Notes: generated by a model from the sequence alone, not told the origin. DNA of 64,000 bases from Antilocapra americana (GCA_007570785.1 ML664152.1:189072-253071), one strand, 5' to 3'. Counted from the stretch's first letter, positions 35,067 through 46,669 are shown. Made by a program: numbers and translations.

Positions 35067-35235
35067 AGAGATCTCTTCAAGAAAATAAGAGATACCAAGG
35101 GAACATTACAGACAAAAATGAGCACAATAGAAGACAGAAGTGGTATGGATCTAACAGAAGCAGAAGTTTTTAAGAAGAGGTGCCAAGAAAACAGAGAAGA
35201 ACTATACAAAAAACTCAATCTTAAGTTTCGTGACA
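35067..35235 (+). mobile_element. Older BovB, continuation after nested insertion
   Basis: It continues 'gagatctcttcaagaaaata' and 'cagaagcagaagtttttaag' in register with the piece ending at 31733, then fades near 35213-35235. Confidence 0.8.
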
Positions 35236-35820
35236 CCTATGAGGGTGGAGAAGGGGTTTGTTTGCCTAACTTAGTGAAGCCATGAGCCATGCCATACAGG
35301 GCCAACAAAGATTGGGTGTGTTATAGTGAATAGTTATGACAAAATGTGGTCCAATGGAAAAGGAAATGGCAACCCACTCCTGTATTCTTGCCTGGAGAAT
35401 CCAGGGGACAGTATGAAATGTAAAACAGATATGATGTCAGAAGAAGGCTACCCAGTTCAAAGCTGTCAAATATGTTACTGGGGGAAAACAGAGGGCAATT
35501 AGTAATAGTTTCATAAAGAATGAAGTGGTTTGGCCAAACCCAAACACTGATGGTGTCTGGTGGTGAAAATAAAGTCTGATTCTGTAAACAACAATGCTGC
35601 ACAGTAACTTGGAATATTAGTCCATGAATCAGGGTAAATTATATATAACTAAGGCAGAGACATCAAGATTGAACATCAACATCTTAGGAATCAGTGAACT
35701 AAAATGGATGGGAACAAGTGAATTTAATTCAGATGACCATTAAGCCTATTAACACAAGCATGGGCAAGAATCCCTTAGAAGAAATGGAGTAACCCTCACT
35801 GTCAGCAAGAGTCTGAAATC
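35236..35820 (+). mobile_element. BovB 5' region fragment
   Basis: Sense 5' UTR ('gaagccatgagccatgccat', 'gtggtccaatggaaaaggaa') leads into the endonuclease start ('gaacatcaacatcttaggaa', 'gcaagaatcccttagaagaa'). It is cut at 35820 by an antisense BovB and is not resumed later. Confidence 0.8.
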
Positions 35821-38262
35821 CAGTTCAGTTCAGTTTAGTCACTCAGTCATGTCCGACTCTTTGTGACCCCACGAATCACACCACACAAGGCCTCCCTGTC
35901 CATCACCAACTTCCTGAGTCCACACAAATCCATGTCCATTTAGTCAGCGATGCCATCCAACCATCTCATTCTCTGTCATCCCCTTATTCTCCTGCCCTCA
36001 ATCTTTCCCAGCATCAGGGTCTTTTCCAATGAGTCAGCTCTTTGTATTAGGTGGCCAAAGTATTGGACTTTCAGCTTCAACATCAATCCTTCCAATGAAC
36101 ATCCAGGACTGATCTCCTTTAGGATGGACAGGATGCATCTCCTTGCAGTCCAAGGGACTCTCAAGAGTCTTCTCCAAAGCCATAGTTCAAAAGTATCAAT
36201 TCTTCGGTGCTCAGCTTTCTTTATAGTCCAACTCTCACATCCATACATGACTATCAGTGGAGGTTCAACTGTAAGGGATCCAATATGTTGCATTTTCCTT
36301 TGTGTGCCTTTTCTCAAGGACTCTTTGTTCCTTATCAGTTACTGGAATACAGGAACAAGTAGAGCTGCATGCAGTTCTCAGGACTGAAATCATCAGAAAG
36401 GGCACTTGCTTGGATTCCTTTCAGTGACTCCATTCAGTGACTCTCTTCAGCGACCTTGTATGTATTAGACTATTCATTTTGTTGCAACTGGTGGAATTTC
36501 ATTCTTTCTGATGGCTGAGTTATTATTTTACTAAAGATATATAAGCATGCAGCTCTGCTAATAAAATACCTTTCTTCCAGTAGAGACTTGGGTCCCGCAT
36601 GCCTTCCTTCTGTCTTCATTCTCTTCAGAGTGTAGAAGCCTACTGAGCTCACTTTCTTACCTGGATTTTCAAGACCTCCTTGAGAGGATGCCTGTGCCTT
36701 CGTGAAGGGTACAAGTCCTGAGCATGGGCTTTATTGGTTTTCCACATAACCCAAAAGATACTGCAATCTCTCTTTTTCTCTTGTGTTTTTCATTGACTCT
36801 GGTCTCCAGGTCCCAGTCTGCAAAAGAACACAACACATGATGGCTGGAAAAACCATAGCCTTGACTAGAAGGACCTTTATTGCTAAAGTAATGTCTCTGC
36901 TTTTTCATATGCTGTCTAGGTTGGTAATAGCTTTTCTTCCAAGGAGTAAGTGTCTTTTAATTTCATGGCTGCAATCGCCAACTGCAGTCATTTTGAAAAC
37001 GAGGAAAATAAAGTCATCCACTGATTCCACTGTTTTCCCATCTACTTGCCATGAAGTGATGGGACCAGATGCCATGATCTTAGTTTTCTGAATGTTGAAC
37101 TTTAAGCCAACTTTTTCACTCTCCTCTTTCACTTTCATCAAGAGGCTCTTTAGTTCTTCTTCGCTTTCTGCCATAAGGGTGGTGTTATCTGCATATCTGA
37201 GGTTACTGATATTTCTCCCAGCAATTTTGATTCCAGCTTGTGCTTCTTCCAGCCCAGCGTTTCTCATGATGTACTCTGCAAATAAGTTAAATAAGTAGAG
37301 TGACAATATACAGCCTTGATGTACTCCTTTTCCTATTTGGAACCAGTCTGTTGTTCTATGTCCAGTTCTAACTGTTCCTTCCTGACCTGCATACACATTT
37401 CTCAAGAGGCAGGTCAAATGGTCTGGTATTCCCATATCTTTCAGAATTTTCCACAGCTTATTGTGATCCACACAGTCAAAGAATGAATAAAGCAGAAACA
37501 GATTTTTTTTTCTGGAACTCTCTTGCTTTCTTGATGTTCCGTCGGATGTTGGCAATTTGATCTCTGGTTCCTCTGCCTTTCCTAAAGCCAGCTTGAACAT
37601 CTGGAAATTCGCAGTTCACATATTGCTGAAGCCTGGCTTGAAGAATGTCAAGCAGAACTTTACTAGCATGTGAGATGAGTGCAATTGTGCGGTAGTTTGA
37701 GCATTCTTTGGAATTGCCTTTCTTTGGGACTGGAATGAAAACTGACTTTTTCCAGTCCTGTAACCATTGCTGAGTTTCCCATATTTTCTGGCATATTGAG
37801 TGCAGCACTTTCACAGCATCATCTTTCAGGATTTGAAACAGCTCAACTGGAATTCTGTCACCTCCACTAGCTTTGTTGGTAGTGATGCTTTCTAAGGCCC
37901 ACTTGACTTCCTGTTTCAGGATGTCTGTCTCTAGGTGAGTGATCATGACATCATGATTATCTGGGTCATGAAGATCATTTTTGTACAGTTCTTCTGTGTA
38001 TTCTTGCCACCTCTTCTTAATATCTTCTGCTTCTGCTAGGTCCCTACCATTTATGTCCTTTACTGAGCCCATCTTTGCTTGAAATATTCCCTTGGTAGTT
38101 CTAATTTTCTTGAAGAGATTTCTAGTCTTTCCCATTCTGTTATTTTCCTCTATTTCTTTGCATTGATCACTGAGGAAGGCTTTCTTACCTCTCCTTGCTA
38201 TTCTTTGGAACTCTTCCTTTTCTCCTTTGCTTTTTCACTTCCCTACTTTTCACAGCTATTTT
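35821..38262 (-). mobile_element. BovB LINE, antisense, split by an LTR-like insert
   Basis: The 3' tail begins at 35822 ('ccagttcagttcagtttagt') and the element runs to about 38262 at its 5' side. It is interrupted at 36251-36834. Minus-strand frames cover the linker and RT (38135 to 37476, about 219 codons) and RT plus C-terminus (37600 to 36905, about 231 codons). The catalytic motif at about 37183-37194 reads YADN, so the second aspartate is lost. A +1/-1 shift near 37480-37500 separates the two frames. Confidence 0.88.
36251..36834. mobile_element. 584-bp insert in BovB, LTR-like, class uncertain
   Basis: The insert is flanked by the 6-bp repeat ACATGA (36245-36250 and 36835-36840), and the BovB resumes cleanly on the other side. 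A TATA-like 'gatatataagc' (about 36534) is followed about 25 bp later by AATAAA (36561), as in betaretrovirus-like LTRs with a short R. However, the ends are not a clear TG...CA. The part at 36477-36530 also resembles antisense L1 ('ctttctgatggctgagtt'). It may be a solo LTR or a composite insert. Confidence 0.4.
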
Positions 38263-38410
38263 TTTTTATTTTTTGCTTTATTTCTTTATTTTCTTTACAT
38301 TATCGTGTTGGTTTTGCCATACATTTACGTGAATCCACCATGGATATACATGTGTTCCCCTTCCAGAACCCCCCTCTCACCTCCCTCCCAATTTCATCCC
38401 TCTGGGTCAT
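38262..38410 (-). mobile_element. Young L1 3' end, antisense, between two BovB copies
   Basis: A T-rich start, then 'ttctttacattatcgtgttg', 'catggatatacatgtgttcc' and a C-rich run, ending at 'ctctgggtcatc'. It joins sense BovB sequence at 'catcaaggctg' with a few bases of shared sequence. No convincing TSD was found. Confidence 0.85.
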
Positions 38411-39313
38411 CAAGGCTGCCTATTGCTGCCCTGCTTATTTAACTTATATGCAGAGTACATCATGAGAAATGCCAGGCTGGATGATGCACAAGCTGGAAAC
38501 AAGATTCCTGGGAGAAATATAAATAACCTCAGATATGCCGATGATATCACCTTTATGGCAGAAAGCAAAGAACTAAAGAGCCTCTTGATGAAAGTGAAAG
38601 AGGAGAGTGGAAAAGCTAGTTTAAAAGTCAACATTCAGAAAACTAAGGTCATGGCATCTGGCTCCATCACTTCATAGCAAATAGATGGGGAAACAATGGA
38701 AACAGTGAGAGACTTCATTTGGGGGGCTTCAAAATCACAGCAAATGGTGAATGAAACCATGAAAGTAAAAGAAACTTGCTTCTTAAAAGAAAAGCTATGA
38801 CCAACCTAAACAGCATACCAAAAAGGAGAGACATTACTTCGCCAACAAAGGTCCATCTAGTCAAAGCTATGGTTTTTTCAGTAGTCATGTATGGATGTGA
38901 GAGTTTGACTTTAAAGAAAGCTAAGCACTGGAGAATTTATGGTTTTGAACTGTGGTGTTGCAGATGAGTCCTGAGAGTCCCTTGGACTGCAAGGAAATCA
39001 AACCAGGCCATCCTAAAGGAAATCAGTCCTGAATATTCACTGGAAGGACTGATGCTGAAGCTGAAACTCCAATATTTTGGCCAACTGATGCGAAGAAGTG
39101 ACTCATTGGAAAAGACGATGATGTTGGGAAAGATTGAAGACAGGAGGAGAATGGGACAACAGAAGATGAGATGGTTGGATGTAATCCCCAACTCAATGGA
39201 CATGAGTTTGAGAAAGCTCTTGGAGTTGGTGATGGACAGGGAAGACTGGTGTGCTGCAGTTCATGGGGTCGCAAAGAGTCAAACGTGACTCAACAGAACT
39301 GAACAGAACAAAT
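38409..39313 (+). mobile_element. 5'-truncated BovB, sense
   Basis: It begins in RT ('catcaaggctgcctattgct'). YADD is intact ('RYADDITFMAESKELKS') near 38537. It reaches the BovB 3' end near 39300 ('gcaaagagtcaaacgtgact'). Frames are broken near 38675 and 38967. Confidence 0.88.
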
Positions 39314-39500
39314 GGCTTTTTAGTTCCCCTTCACTTTTGATAGTTAGAGTGATATGATTTGCATATCTGAAGTTGTTGATATTTCTGCCAGCAATCTTGA
39401 TTCTGGCTTGTGGTTCATCCAGCCCAGCATTTTGAATGATGTACCCCGGATGTAAGTTAAATAGCATGGTGACAATATACAACCTTGCTGTACACTTTTC
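39314..39500 (-). mobile_element. BovB RT-region fragment, antisense
   Basis: 'gatatgatttgcatatctga' and 'cagcaatcttgattctggct' are antisense BovB around the YADD motif. It abuts the 3' end of the sense BovB on the left. Confidence 0.8.
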
Positions 39501-39502
39501 TC

Positions 39503-39650
39503 TTATTGTTGTTCGGTTGCTAAGTCATGTCTGACTCTTTGCCTTGGATTCTTTGAGACCTCATGGACTGTATAGCGTGCCAGATTCCCGTGTCCTTCAC
39601 TGTTTCCCAGAGTTTGCTCAAATTCATGTCCATTGACTCAGTGAAGCTTC
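39503..39650 (-). mobile_element. BovB 3'-tail fragment, antisense
   Basis: 'gttgttcggttgctaagtca' through 'cccagagtttgctcaaattc' is the antisense BovB tail. Its position to the right of an RT fragment shows it is a separate insertion. Confidence 0.75.
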
Positions 39651-39660
39651 TTTTATAACT

Positions 39661-40033
39661 TCTTTCAAATTTCCCATTGCAGCAGTCACCATCTGAGAAG
39701 CAATATCTATGTATATATGTCCATGCTAAGTTGCTTCAGTATTATCTGATTTTTTGTACCCTATGGACTGAGGCTACCAGTCTCCTCTGTCCATAGGATT
39801 CTCTAGGTATGAATCCTGGAGTGAGTTGCCATGCCCTCCTCCACAATTCTTTCAAATTTCTCATTGCAGCAGTCCCCATCTGAGATGCAATATACATGTT
39901 TATATGGGCGTGCTAAGTTGCTTCAGTCTTACCTGATTCTTTGTGACCCTATGAACTGAGGCCACCAGGATCCTTTGTCCATAGGATTCTCTAGGCATGA
40001 AACCTGGAGTGAGTTGCCATGCCCTCCTCCATG
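39661..40033. repeat. 187-bp tandem duplication containing antisense Bov-tA sequence
   Basis: Two head-to-tail copies start at 39661 and 39848 ('tctttcaaattt', 'cattgcagcagtc', 'tgctaagttgcttcagt', 'gtgagttgccatgccctcc'). Each copy contains the same antisense Bov-tA piece. The shared boundaries show local duplication rather than two SINE insertions. By eye the copies differ at roughly one base in ten. Confidence 0.85.
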
Positions 40034-40065
40034 CCTTCCTGACCCAGTGAAGATCCCAACCTCTG

Positions 40066-40112
40066 AAATTATATATATGCAAATTATATATATAATTTAT
40101 TTTATTTTTTCC
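40066..40112. repeat. AT-rich low-complexity run
   Basis: TATATA blocks flanking 'gcaaattatatatataattt'. Confidence 0.85.
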
Positions 40113-40343
40113 TTGACTAAATTCTTACAACTTTAGCTTTTTAGAACCTTATAGTCATTGCCTACACATTCAATTTATCTTCCCCAAATGAATTGCAATT
40201 ATTTCTCACTAAATATATGAAATACATAATATCCTGAAGAGAAAGCTAGAAGTTGGACAACTTTGCAAGTTTGAGATGACATAGGAAACTCTCAAAGAGA
40301 CAGTATACACAAACAAAATACTGAAATTAGTTAGGCAAATTAT

Positions 40344-42439
40344 TGCCAAATTCAGACTGAAATTGAAGAAAGTGAAGAAAACCACTAGACCATTCAGGTA
40401 TGACCTAAATCAAATCCCTTATGACTATACAATAGAAATGAGAAATAGATGTAAAGGACTAGATCTAATAGACAGAATGCCTGATGAACTACGGATGGAG
40501 ATTCGTGACATTGTACAGGAGACAGGAACCAAGACTATCCCCAAGAAAAAGAAATGCAAAAAAGCAAAATAGCTGTCTGAGGAGGCCTTACAAATAGCTG
40601 TGAAAAGAAGAGAAGCAAAAAGCAAAGGAGAAAAGAAAGATATACCCATTTGAATGCAGAGTTCCAAAGAACAGCAAGGAGATATTTAAAAAAAAAAAAA
40701 AGCCTTCCTTAGCGATCAATGGAAAGAAATAGAAGAAAACAATAGAATGGGAAAGACTAGAGATCTCTTCAAGAGAATTAGAGCTACCAAGGGAACATCT
40801 CAAGCAAAGATGGGCTCAATGAAGGACAGAAATGGTAGGGACCTAACAGAAGCAGAAGATATGTAGAAGAGGTGGCAACAATACACAAAGCAACTGTACA
40901 AAAAAAGATCTTCATGACCCAGATAATCACGATGGCATGATCACTAACCTAGAGACAGACATCCTGGAATTTGAAGTCAAGTGGGCCTTAGAAAGCATCA
41001 CTACCAACAAAGCTAGTGGAGGTGACAGAATTCCAGTTGAGCTGTTTCAAATCCTGAAAGATGATGCTGTGAAAGTGCTGCACTCAATATGCCAGCAAAC
41101 ATGGAAAACTCAGTAGTGGCCACAGGACTGGAAAAAGTCAGTTTTCATTCCAATCCCAAAGAAAGGCAATGCCAAGGAATGTTCAAACTACCGCACAATT
41201 GTACTCATCTCACATGCTAGTAAAGTAATGCTCAAAATTCTCCACCCGGCTTCAGGAATTCGTGAACCGTGAATTTCCAGATATTCAAGCTGGTTTTAGG
41301 AAAGGCAGAGGAACCAGAGATCAAATTGCCAACATCTGATGGATCATCGAAAAAGCAAGAGAGTTCCAGAAAAACATCTATTTCTGCTTTATTGACTATG
41401 CCAAAGCTTTTGACTGTGTGGATCACAATAAACTGTGGAAAATTCTGAAAGAGATGGTAATACCAGACCACCTGACCTGCCTCTTGAGAAACCTGTATGC
41501 AGGTCAGGAAGAAACTGTTAGAACTGGACATGGAACAACAGACTGGCTCCAAATAGGAAAAGGAGTACATCAAGGCTATATATTGTCACCTACTTATTTA
41601 ACTTATATGCATCATGAGAAACACTGGGCTAGAAGAAGCACAAGCTGGAATCAAAATTGCTGGGAGAAATCAATAACCTCAGATATGCAGATGCACCCCC
41701 TTTATGGCAGAAAGTGAAGAAGAACTAAAGAGCCTCTTGATGAAAGTGAAAGAGGAGAGTGAAAAAGTTGGCTTAAAGTTCAACATTCAGAAAGCTAAGA
41801 TCATGGCATCCAGTCCCTTCACTTCATGGCAGATAGATGGGGAAACAGTGGCTGAATTTATTTTCCTTGACTCCAAAATCACTGCAGATGGTGATGGCAG
41901 CAATGAAATTAAAAGATGTTTCCTCTTTGGAGGGAAAGTTATGACCAACCTTGACAGCATATTTAAAAACATGGACATTACTTTACCAACAAAGGTCCAT
42001 CGAGTCAAGGCTATGGTGTTTCCAGTAGTCATGTATGGGTGTGAGAGTTGGACTATAAAGAAAGCTGAGCACTAAAGAATTGATGCTTTTGAACTGTGGT
42101 GTTGAAGACTCTTGAGAGTCCCTTGGATTGCAAGGGTATCCAACCAGTCAGAGATCAGTCCTGGCTGTTCATTGGACGGACTGATGTTGAAGCTGAAACG
42201 CCAGTACTTTGGCCACCTGATGCGAAGAGCTGACCCACTGGAAAAGACTCTGATGCTGCGAAAGATTGAGGGCAGGAGGATAAGGGGATGACAGAGGATG
42301 AGATGGCTGGACGGCATCACCCACTCAATGGACATGGGTTTGGGTGGACTCAGGGAGTTTGTGATGGACAGATAGGCCTGGCGTGCTGCAGTTCATGGGG
42401 TCGCAAAGAGTCGAACACTACTGAGTGACTGAACTGAAC
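40344..42439 (+). mobile_element. BovB LINE, sense, about 2.1 kb with near-exact TSD
   Basis: Flanking repeats 'taggcaaattat' (40332-40343) and 'taggcaattat' (42440-42450) differ by one base. Coding remnants run from the endonuclease end ('KKTTRPFRYDLNQIPYDYTI' near 40380) through RT to the 3' tail. At the catalytic motif (about 41684-41697) a base is missing after 'YAD', so the frame is lost exactly there. Other stops are at about 40570 and 41118. Confidence 0.9.
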
Positions 42440-42566
42440 TAGGCAATTATAATTAAATGTAATTAAATACAATAAAAACAATATTTTTTCAACACTGTGA
42501 GCAATGTCTGTTTTTGTGAAAATAGTCATGCTATTACTCTCCTTTCCTTGTAATCACACCCATCAC

Positions 42567-43547
42567 TTGCTATCAAGAAACATAACAAATGTTTCAGAAT
42601 TTTTTTGTTGTATTTTCAGAGAAACCAGTATGGCAGTCTCTCATATTTGGGCTTTTCTTCTCCATGTACCTGATCACTTTGTTTGGAAACCTGCTCTCTG
42701 TCTTGGCCATCAGCTCAGACTTCCATCTCCACATGCCCATGTACTTCTTTCTCTCAAACCTGTCCTTTGTAGACATTAGTTTCACCTCCACCACCATCTC
42801 AAATATGCTGTGGAACATCCAGACTCAGAACAAAGTTATAACCTATGAAGGCTGCATCACCCAGGTGTATTTTTTCACACTGTTTTTATGTTTGGATGAC
42901 TTTCTCCTGACTGTGATGGCCTATAACTGCTTTGTGGCCATCTGCCTCCCCCTGCACTACAAGGTCATCATGAGCCCCTGGCTCTGTGGACTGCTGGCTC
43001 TGATTAGCTGGACCATCAGTGTCTTGGATTCATTCTTACAAACCTTAATGGTGTTGAGGCTGTCCTTTTGTAGAAAAGTAACAATCCCTCTCTATTTCTG
43101 TAAACTCAGAGTTGGTCCAACTTGCTTATTCTGACACATTTCTTAATAACATGGTGATGCGTTTTGCAGCTGCCTTGTTGGGAGGTTCACCCTTAGCTGG
43201 TATTCTTTATTCTTACTGTAGAATAGTTGCTTGCATGTGTGGACTCTCATCAACTAAAGGGAAAGCATTTTCCCTTGCTTTCAACTCAAGGTGGAAAGCA
43301 TTTTCCACCTGTGCATCTCACCTCTTTTTTTTTTGTCTCCTTATTTTATTGTACCTGCTTAGGAGTGTACCTTAGCTCTGCTGCTCTCTATGGCTCACAC
43401 TCAAGTGCAATGGCCTCAGTAATGTACACTGTTGTCACACCCATACTGAACCCCTTCATCTATAGTCTGAGGAACAAGGGTATAAAGAGGGCCCTTAAAG
43501 TAGTCCTTAGGATGACGACTATAAAAAGCCCATTTGCTCTGAAGTGA
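42567..43547 (+). pseudogene. Olfactory receptor pseudogene, OR7-like (class II)
   Basis: Intact olfactory receptors are about 310-residue seven-transmembrane receptors of the olfactory neuron cilium. The signatures here are '[20 protein letters not shown]' (TM1 to TM2), '[17 protein letters not shown]', '[15 protein letters not shown]' (end of TM3), '[10 protein letters not shown]' (TM6) and '[18 protein letters not shown]' (TM7/C-terminus). Wording such as '[14 protein letters not shown]' and 'SDTFLNNMV' points to family OR7. Damage: TTG at the expected start codon (42567); a frameshift in a T7 run (42600-42606); another near 43105; a third in a T10 run (43325-43334); a 33-bp in-frame duplication (43260-43306). 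The conserved DRY has become NCF. It lies between BovB and single-copy sequence, with no neighbouring receptor in the window. Confidence 0.93.
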
Positions 43548-45419
43548 AGAAAGAAGCACAATTGAAAGATTTCAAGTCTCACAGCCAGAAAATGAACATT
43601 TTGATCAGATCATGGAAGTAGATCTTGCTCCTTTTACTTCTTCATACAATTAATGTAACTCACTTGATTCAGCCTAGTGATTTCTCTCATATCCAAGAGT
43701 TGTTTCCTTTATAGTTTCTCACTGTCTCAAATTTGCTCTCAAACTTAGATCTGACCAATTTGGGAATTTGCTGTTTATATTAGTCAATAGAATTCTTAAG
43801 AACAATTTATTCTCAAATAATATTTATAGTACCAGTTGTTTTTCTTATGTTTTTAGTAAAGAACAGTCATGCATTATACTTCTCCTATGGGAAAACTAGT
43901 GTAAACAATCATGGCAATGTATATGTTTATAACAAGGAAAGTCTCAGATCATTGACTTCATGTTTGTATACAACATCCCTTTGTATATCATCATCTTAGC
44001 TGCTCTCCCTGATATTCTCAGCTTCAACATACATTGTGTTTTGATAATTGTGACTGAATTTTATTCTCTTTGTCAGGATTATATTCTTATACTCTGCTTC
44101 CATAAAACCTACCATAGTTACAGGGAAAAAACAGAATATCAGATATGTGCCTCCATATAGAGTTTCTAATGTATTCTAAATTTTAATAAATCATTTGACA
44201 TAATAAATATGTAAAATATATGGGGAAGAAAAATGTTAAAATATAGTTCATATTACTAGGCAAAATATTTTGCTTTCCTATACTACTCAAATTATAGAGA
44301 TCAATATTCACTTGAGGAGTGTTTTATCTTGGAGTCAAGTAGTTGATGACTTACTTTACATGTTTTGTAAAGTTGAATTCTCATTGAAAACAGCCAGTTT
44401 TGTGTACAAGTAAATCATCCATTGGTCTAAATAAAATATCTTCTTCTTTTGTAAAATATCTGGCATAATTTAAAGTGCTTTAAATATTCATTATAAATAT
44501 TATCCATTATGATCACAAATCTTTTATGATCAGGAATCTTTTGATTCTTCTTTATGATCAGGAATCTTTTCATTCATTTGATCAAAGTGACTCAAAAGAG
44601 AAGTTCAATTCCTGCCCAGTACTTTGATTCAGGGTCATAAATTTTTCTCCACGAACATCCATTTCCTTCCAAACTTGATTGGTTTCCTCGAAAGTCATAT
44701 TTTAATACAGGTTTTTGAAATAAACTTGAATAATGAAATTATCATTAATTTTGTGTCAATATAAAATCAAATGTCAAGAATAAGAATCAGTAAATGTTTA
44801 TAATTGTCTTCATTTCTACTCCTTTTAGTTATTGTATCAGTAAGCTATTGCTGCATAACAAGTCATCCTGAATGCAAATCATTTGGCACTATGTTTTACT
44901 AAAATGATACCATATGTAATGAATTGTTTTAATTTCTGCTGGGATTCTCCTGTGTCTGTATTCACCTATAAGTGAGCTAGAGTGGCTCTGTTGCTCTTGG
45001 ATGAGAGTTCTAACATACTGGGGCCTCAGTTAGCCGTAGGCTGATCTATCATGACCTTGACTGGGACAGACAGGCCCTGCTCCACATGTACTCTCATTCC
45101 CTGTATGGCTCACCCAGATTTGTTTACATTTTTTGAGGTATATTTCACAAAGAGATCCTCAGAAATTCATGAAATCCTCTTAAGGCACGTCATCATTTTC
45201 TCCATATTCCATGGGCAAAAGCAAAATCACACAAAGATGAGTCCAGAATAGACACAGAGAAAGAGAAATAAACTCCATGACATGATGGAAGCTGTTTAAT
45301 GTCAATTTAAAATACACGGATACAGATAAATGTGGAGAACTGGGGCCATGTCTGCAAATAGTCTAACACAGAATACATTTCAAGTCAGTAAAGTTTTATT
45401 ATCTTTAAAGCTGAGTCTT
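43548..45419. other. Gene-free, AT-rich, with a small tandem duplication
   Basis: No gene or family repeat is recognised. At about 44526-44580 the string 'tttatgatcaggaatctttt' occurs twice in tandem (unit about 29 bp), with a partial third copy upstream. Confidence 0.4.
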
Positions 45420-46019
45420 CTTGAGGTGGAATGTATTTGAATCTGATTTTTTAATCCATCCAGACACTTTGTGATGTTTAATTGGTGTGTTCAATCCATT
45501 TACACTTAGTGTGATCATTGGTAGATAAGGACTTAGTACTTCCATTTCCACTTTTGTATACAGGTTGCTCTGTTTCTCAACTGTTACTTTTACCTTGTGT
45601 TTCCATCTGCCACTTCAAGTTGGTGAATTTCTATGATGTTTTTCAATTTCCTGTTTGTTGATGTCTTGCATTTCTACTCTAGATGTATAGTTACCATGAA
45701 TTACTATGAAATGTCTTATAGATGAAATAGTCCTTTTCACACCTATAGCATCTTATTTTCTTTTGTATATATGGTTCCATTGTTTCATCTTCCCCTTTTG
45801 CATTTTAATTCCCTCAATTGTCCCCTTTTATATTGTGAGTTTGTTACTTAATTAAAGTAACAGCAGTTATCATTTCTTTTTTCTGTCTCCTTTATATTTT
45901 ATGCTATAAGAAGTGTTTAAAAATTTATTCTGATAGTATTTTACAATTTTCTGATTCTATCTATTTAGCACCCTACCCAGTTTTGAATGCTTTTGCACTT
46001 TTGTTTTTGGGAGTGGATC
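45420..46019 (-). mobile_element. Old L1 fragment, antisense (ORF1/ORF2 junction region)
   Basis: 'tgttcaatccatttacactt' and 'gtgatcattggtagataagg' are the diverged antisense of the region around the L1 ORF2 start, comparable to 57.17-57.23 kb in the younger L1. Confidence 0.55.
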
Positions 46020-46122
46020 ACATTATTTTATAAAAAATTTTATTGGAGTATAACTTATATACTTTATATTGGAGTTTTATTATATATATATAATTTATAT
46101 TGGAGTATAGTTCATTTATGAG

Positions 46123-46330
46123 TTTCCCTCGTGGCTCAGATGGTAAAGAATCTGCCTGTAATGCAGCAGACCTGGGTTTCATCTCTGAGTTGGGAAGATC
46201 CTCTGGAGGAGGGTATGGCAACCCACTCCAGTAATCTGGCCTGGAGAATCTCATGGACAGAGGAGCCTGGCAGGCTACAGTCTATGGAGTCACAATGAGT
46301 TGAACATGACTGAGCCACTAAGCACACACG
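46123..46330 (+). mobile_element. Bov-tA SINE
   Basis: Full head ('tttccctcgtggctcagatg', 'aaagaatctgcctgtaatgc'), Bov-A body and 'gaacatgactgagccactaa' end. Inserted in the L1 3' UTR. Confidence 0.92.
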
Positions 46331-46443
46331 GTTGATTTATAACATTGTATTCGTTTCAGTTACATAGATACATTTATCTATTCTTTTCCAGATCCCTTTC
46401 CCATATACATTACTATAGAATACTGAATAAAATTCACTATGAT

Positions 46444-46462
46444 ACACACACACACACACACA
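46444..46462. repeat. (AC)n microsatellite
   Basis: About nine AC units followed by AT-rich sequence, inside the antisense L1. Confidence 0.9.
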
Positions 46463-46547
46463 TATATAAATAAATATCTATATGTTATATATATAAAAAC
46501 TATAAGTCCTTGTTGGTTATCTATTTTATTTACTTAGTCATTCATTT

Positions 46548-46669
46548 ATTCATTTTATTTGGCTGTGCCAACAGCATGTGGGATCTTAGTTCCCTGACCA
46601 GGTATCAACCCCATGCCTCCTACAAAGGAAGTGTGGAGTCTTAACCATTGCACCATTAGACAAGTCCTC
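46548..46669 (-). mobile_element. CHR-type SINE, antisense
   Basis: 'tttatttggctgtgcc' at the left, 'gtgggatcttagttccctga' in the middle, and the antisense tRNA-like head 'cttaaccattgcaccattag' at the right. Confidence 0.88.

Noticed and set aside
39661..40033. Regularly repeated blocks as a possible CRISPR-like array
   Set aside because: There are only two 187-bp units containing SINE sequence, and the genome is clearly mammalian.
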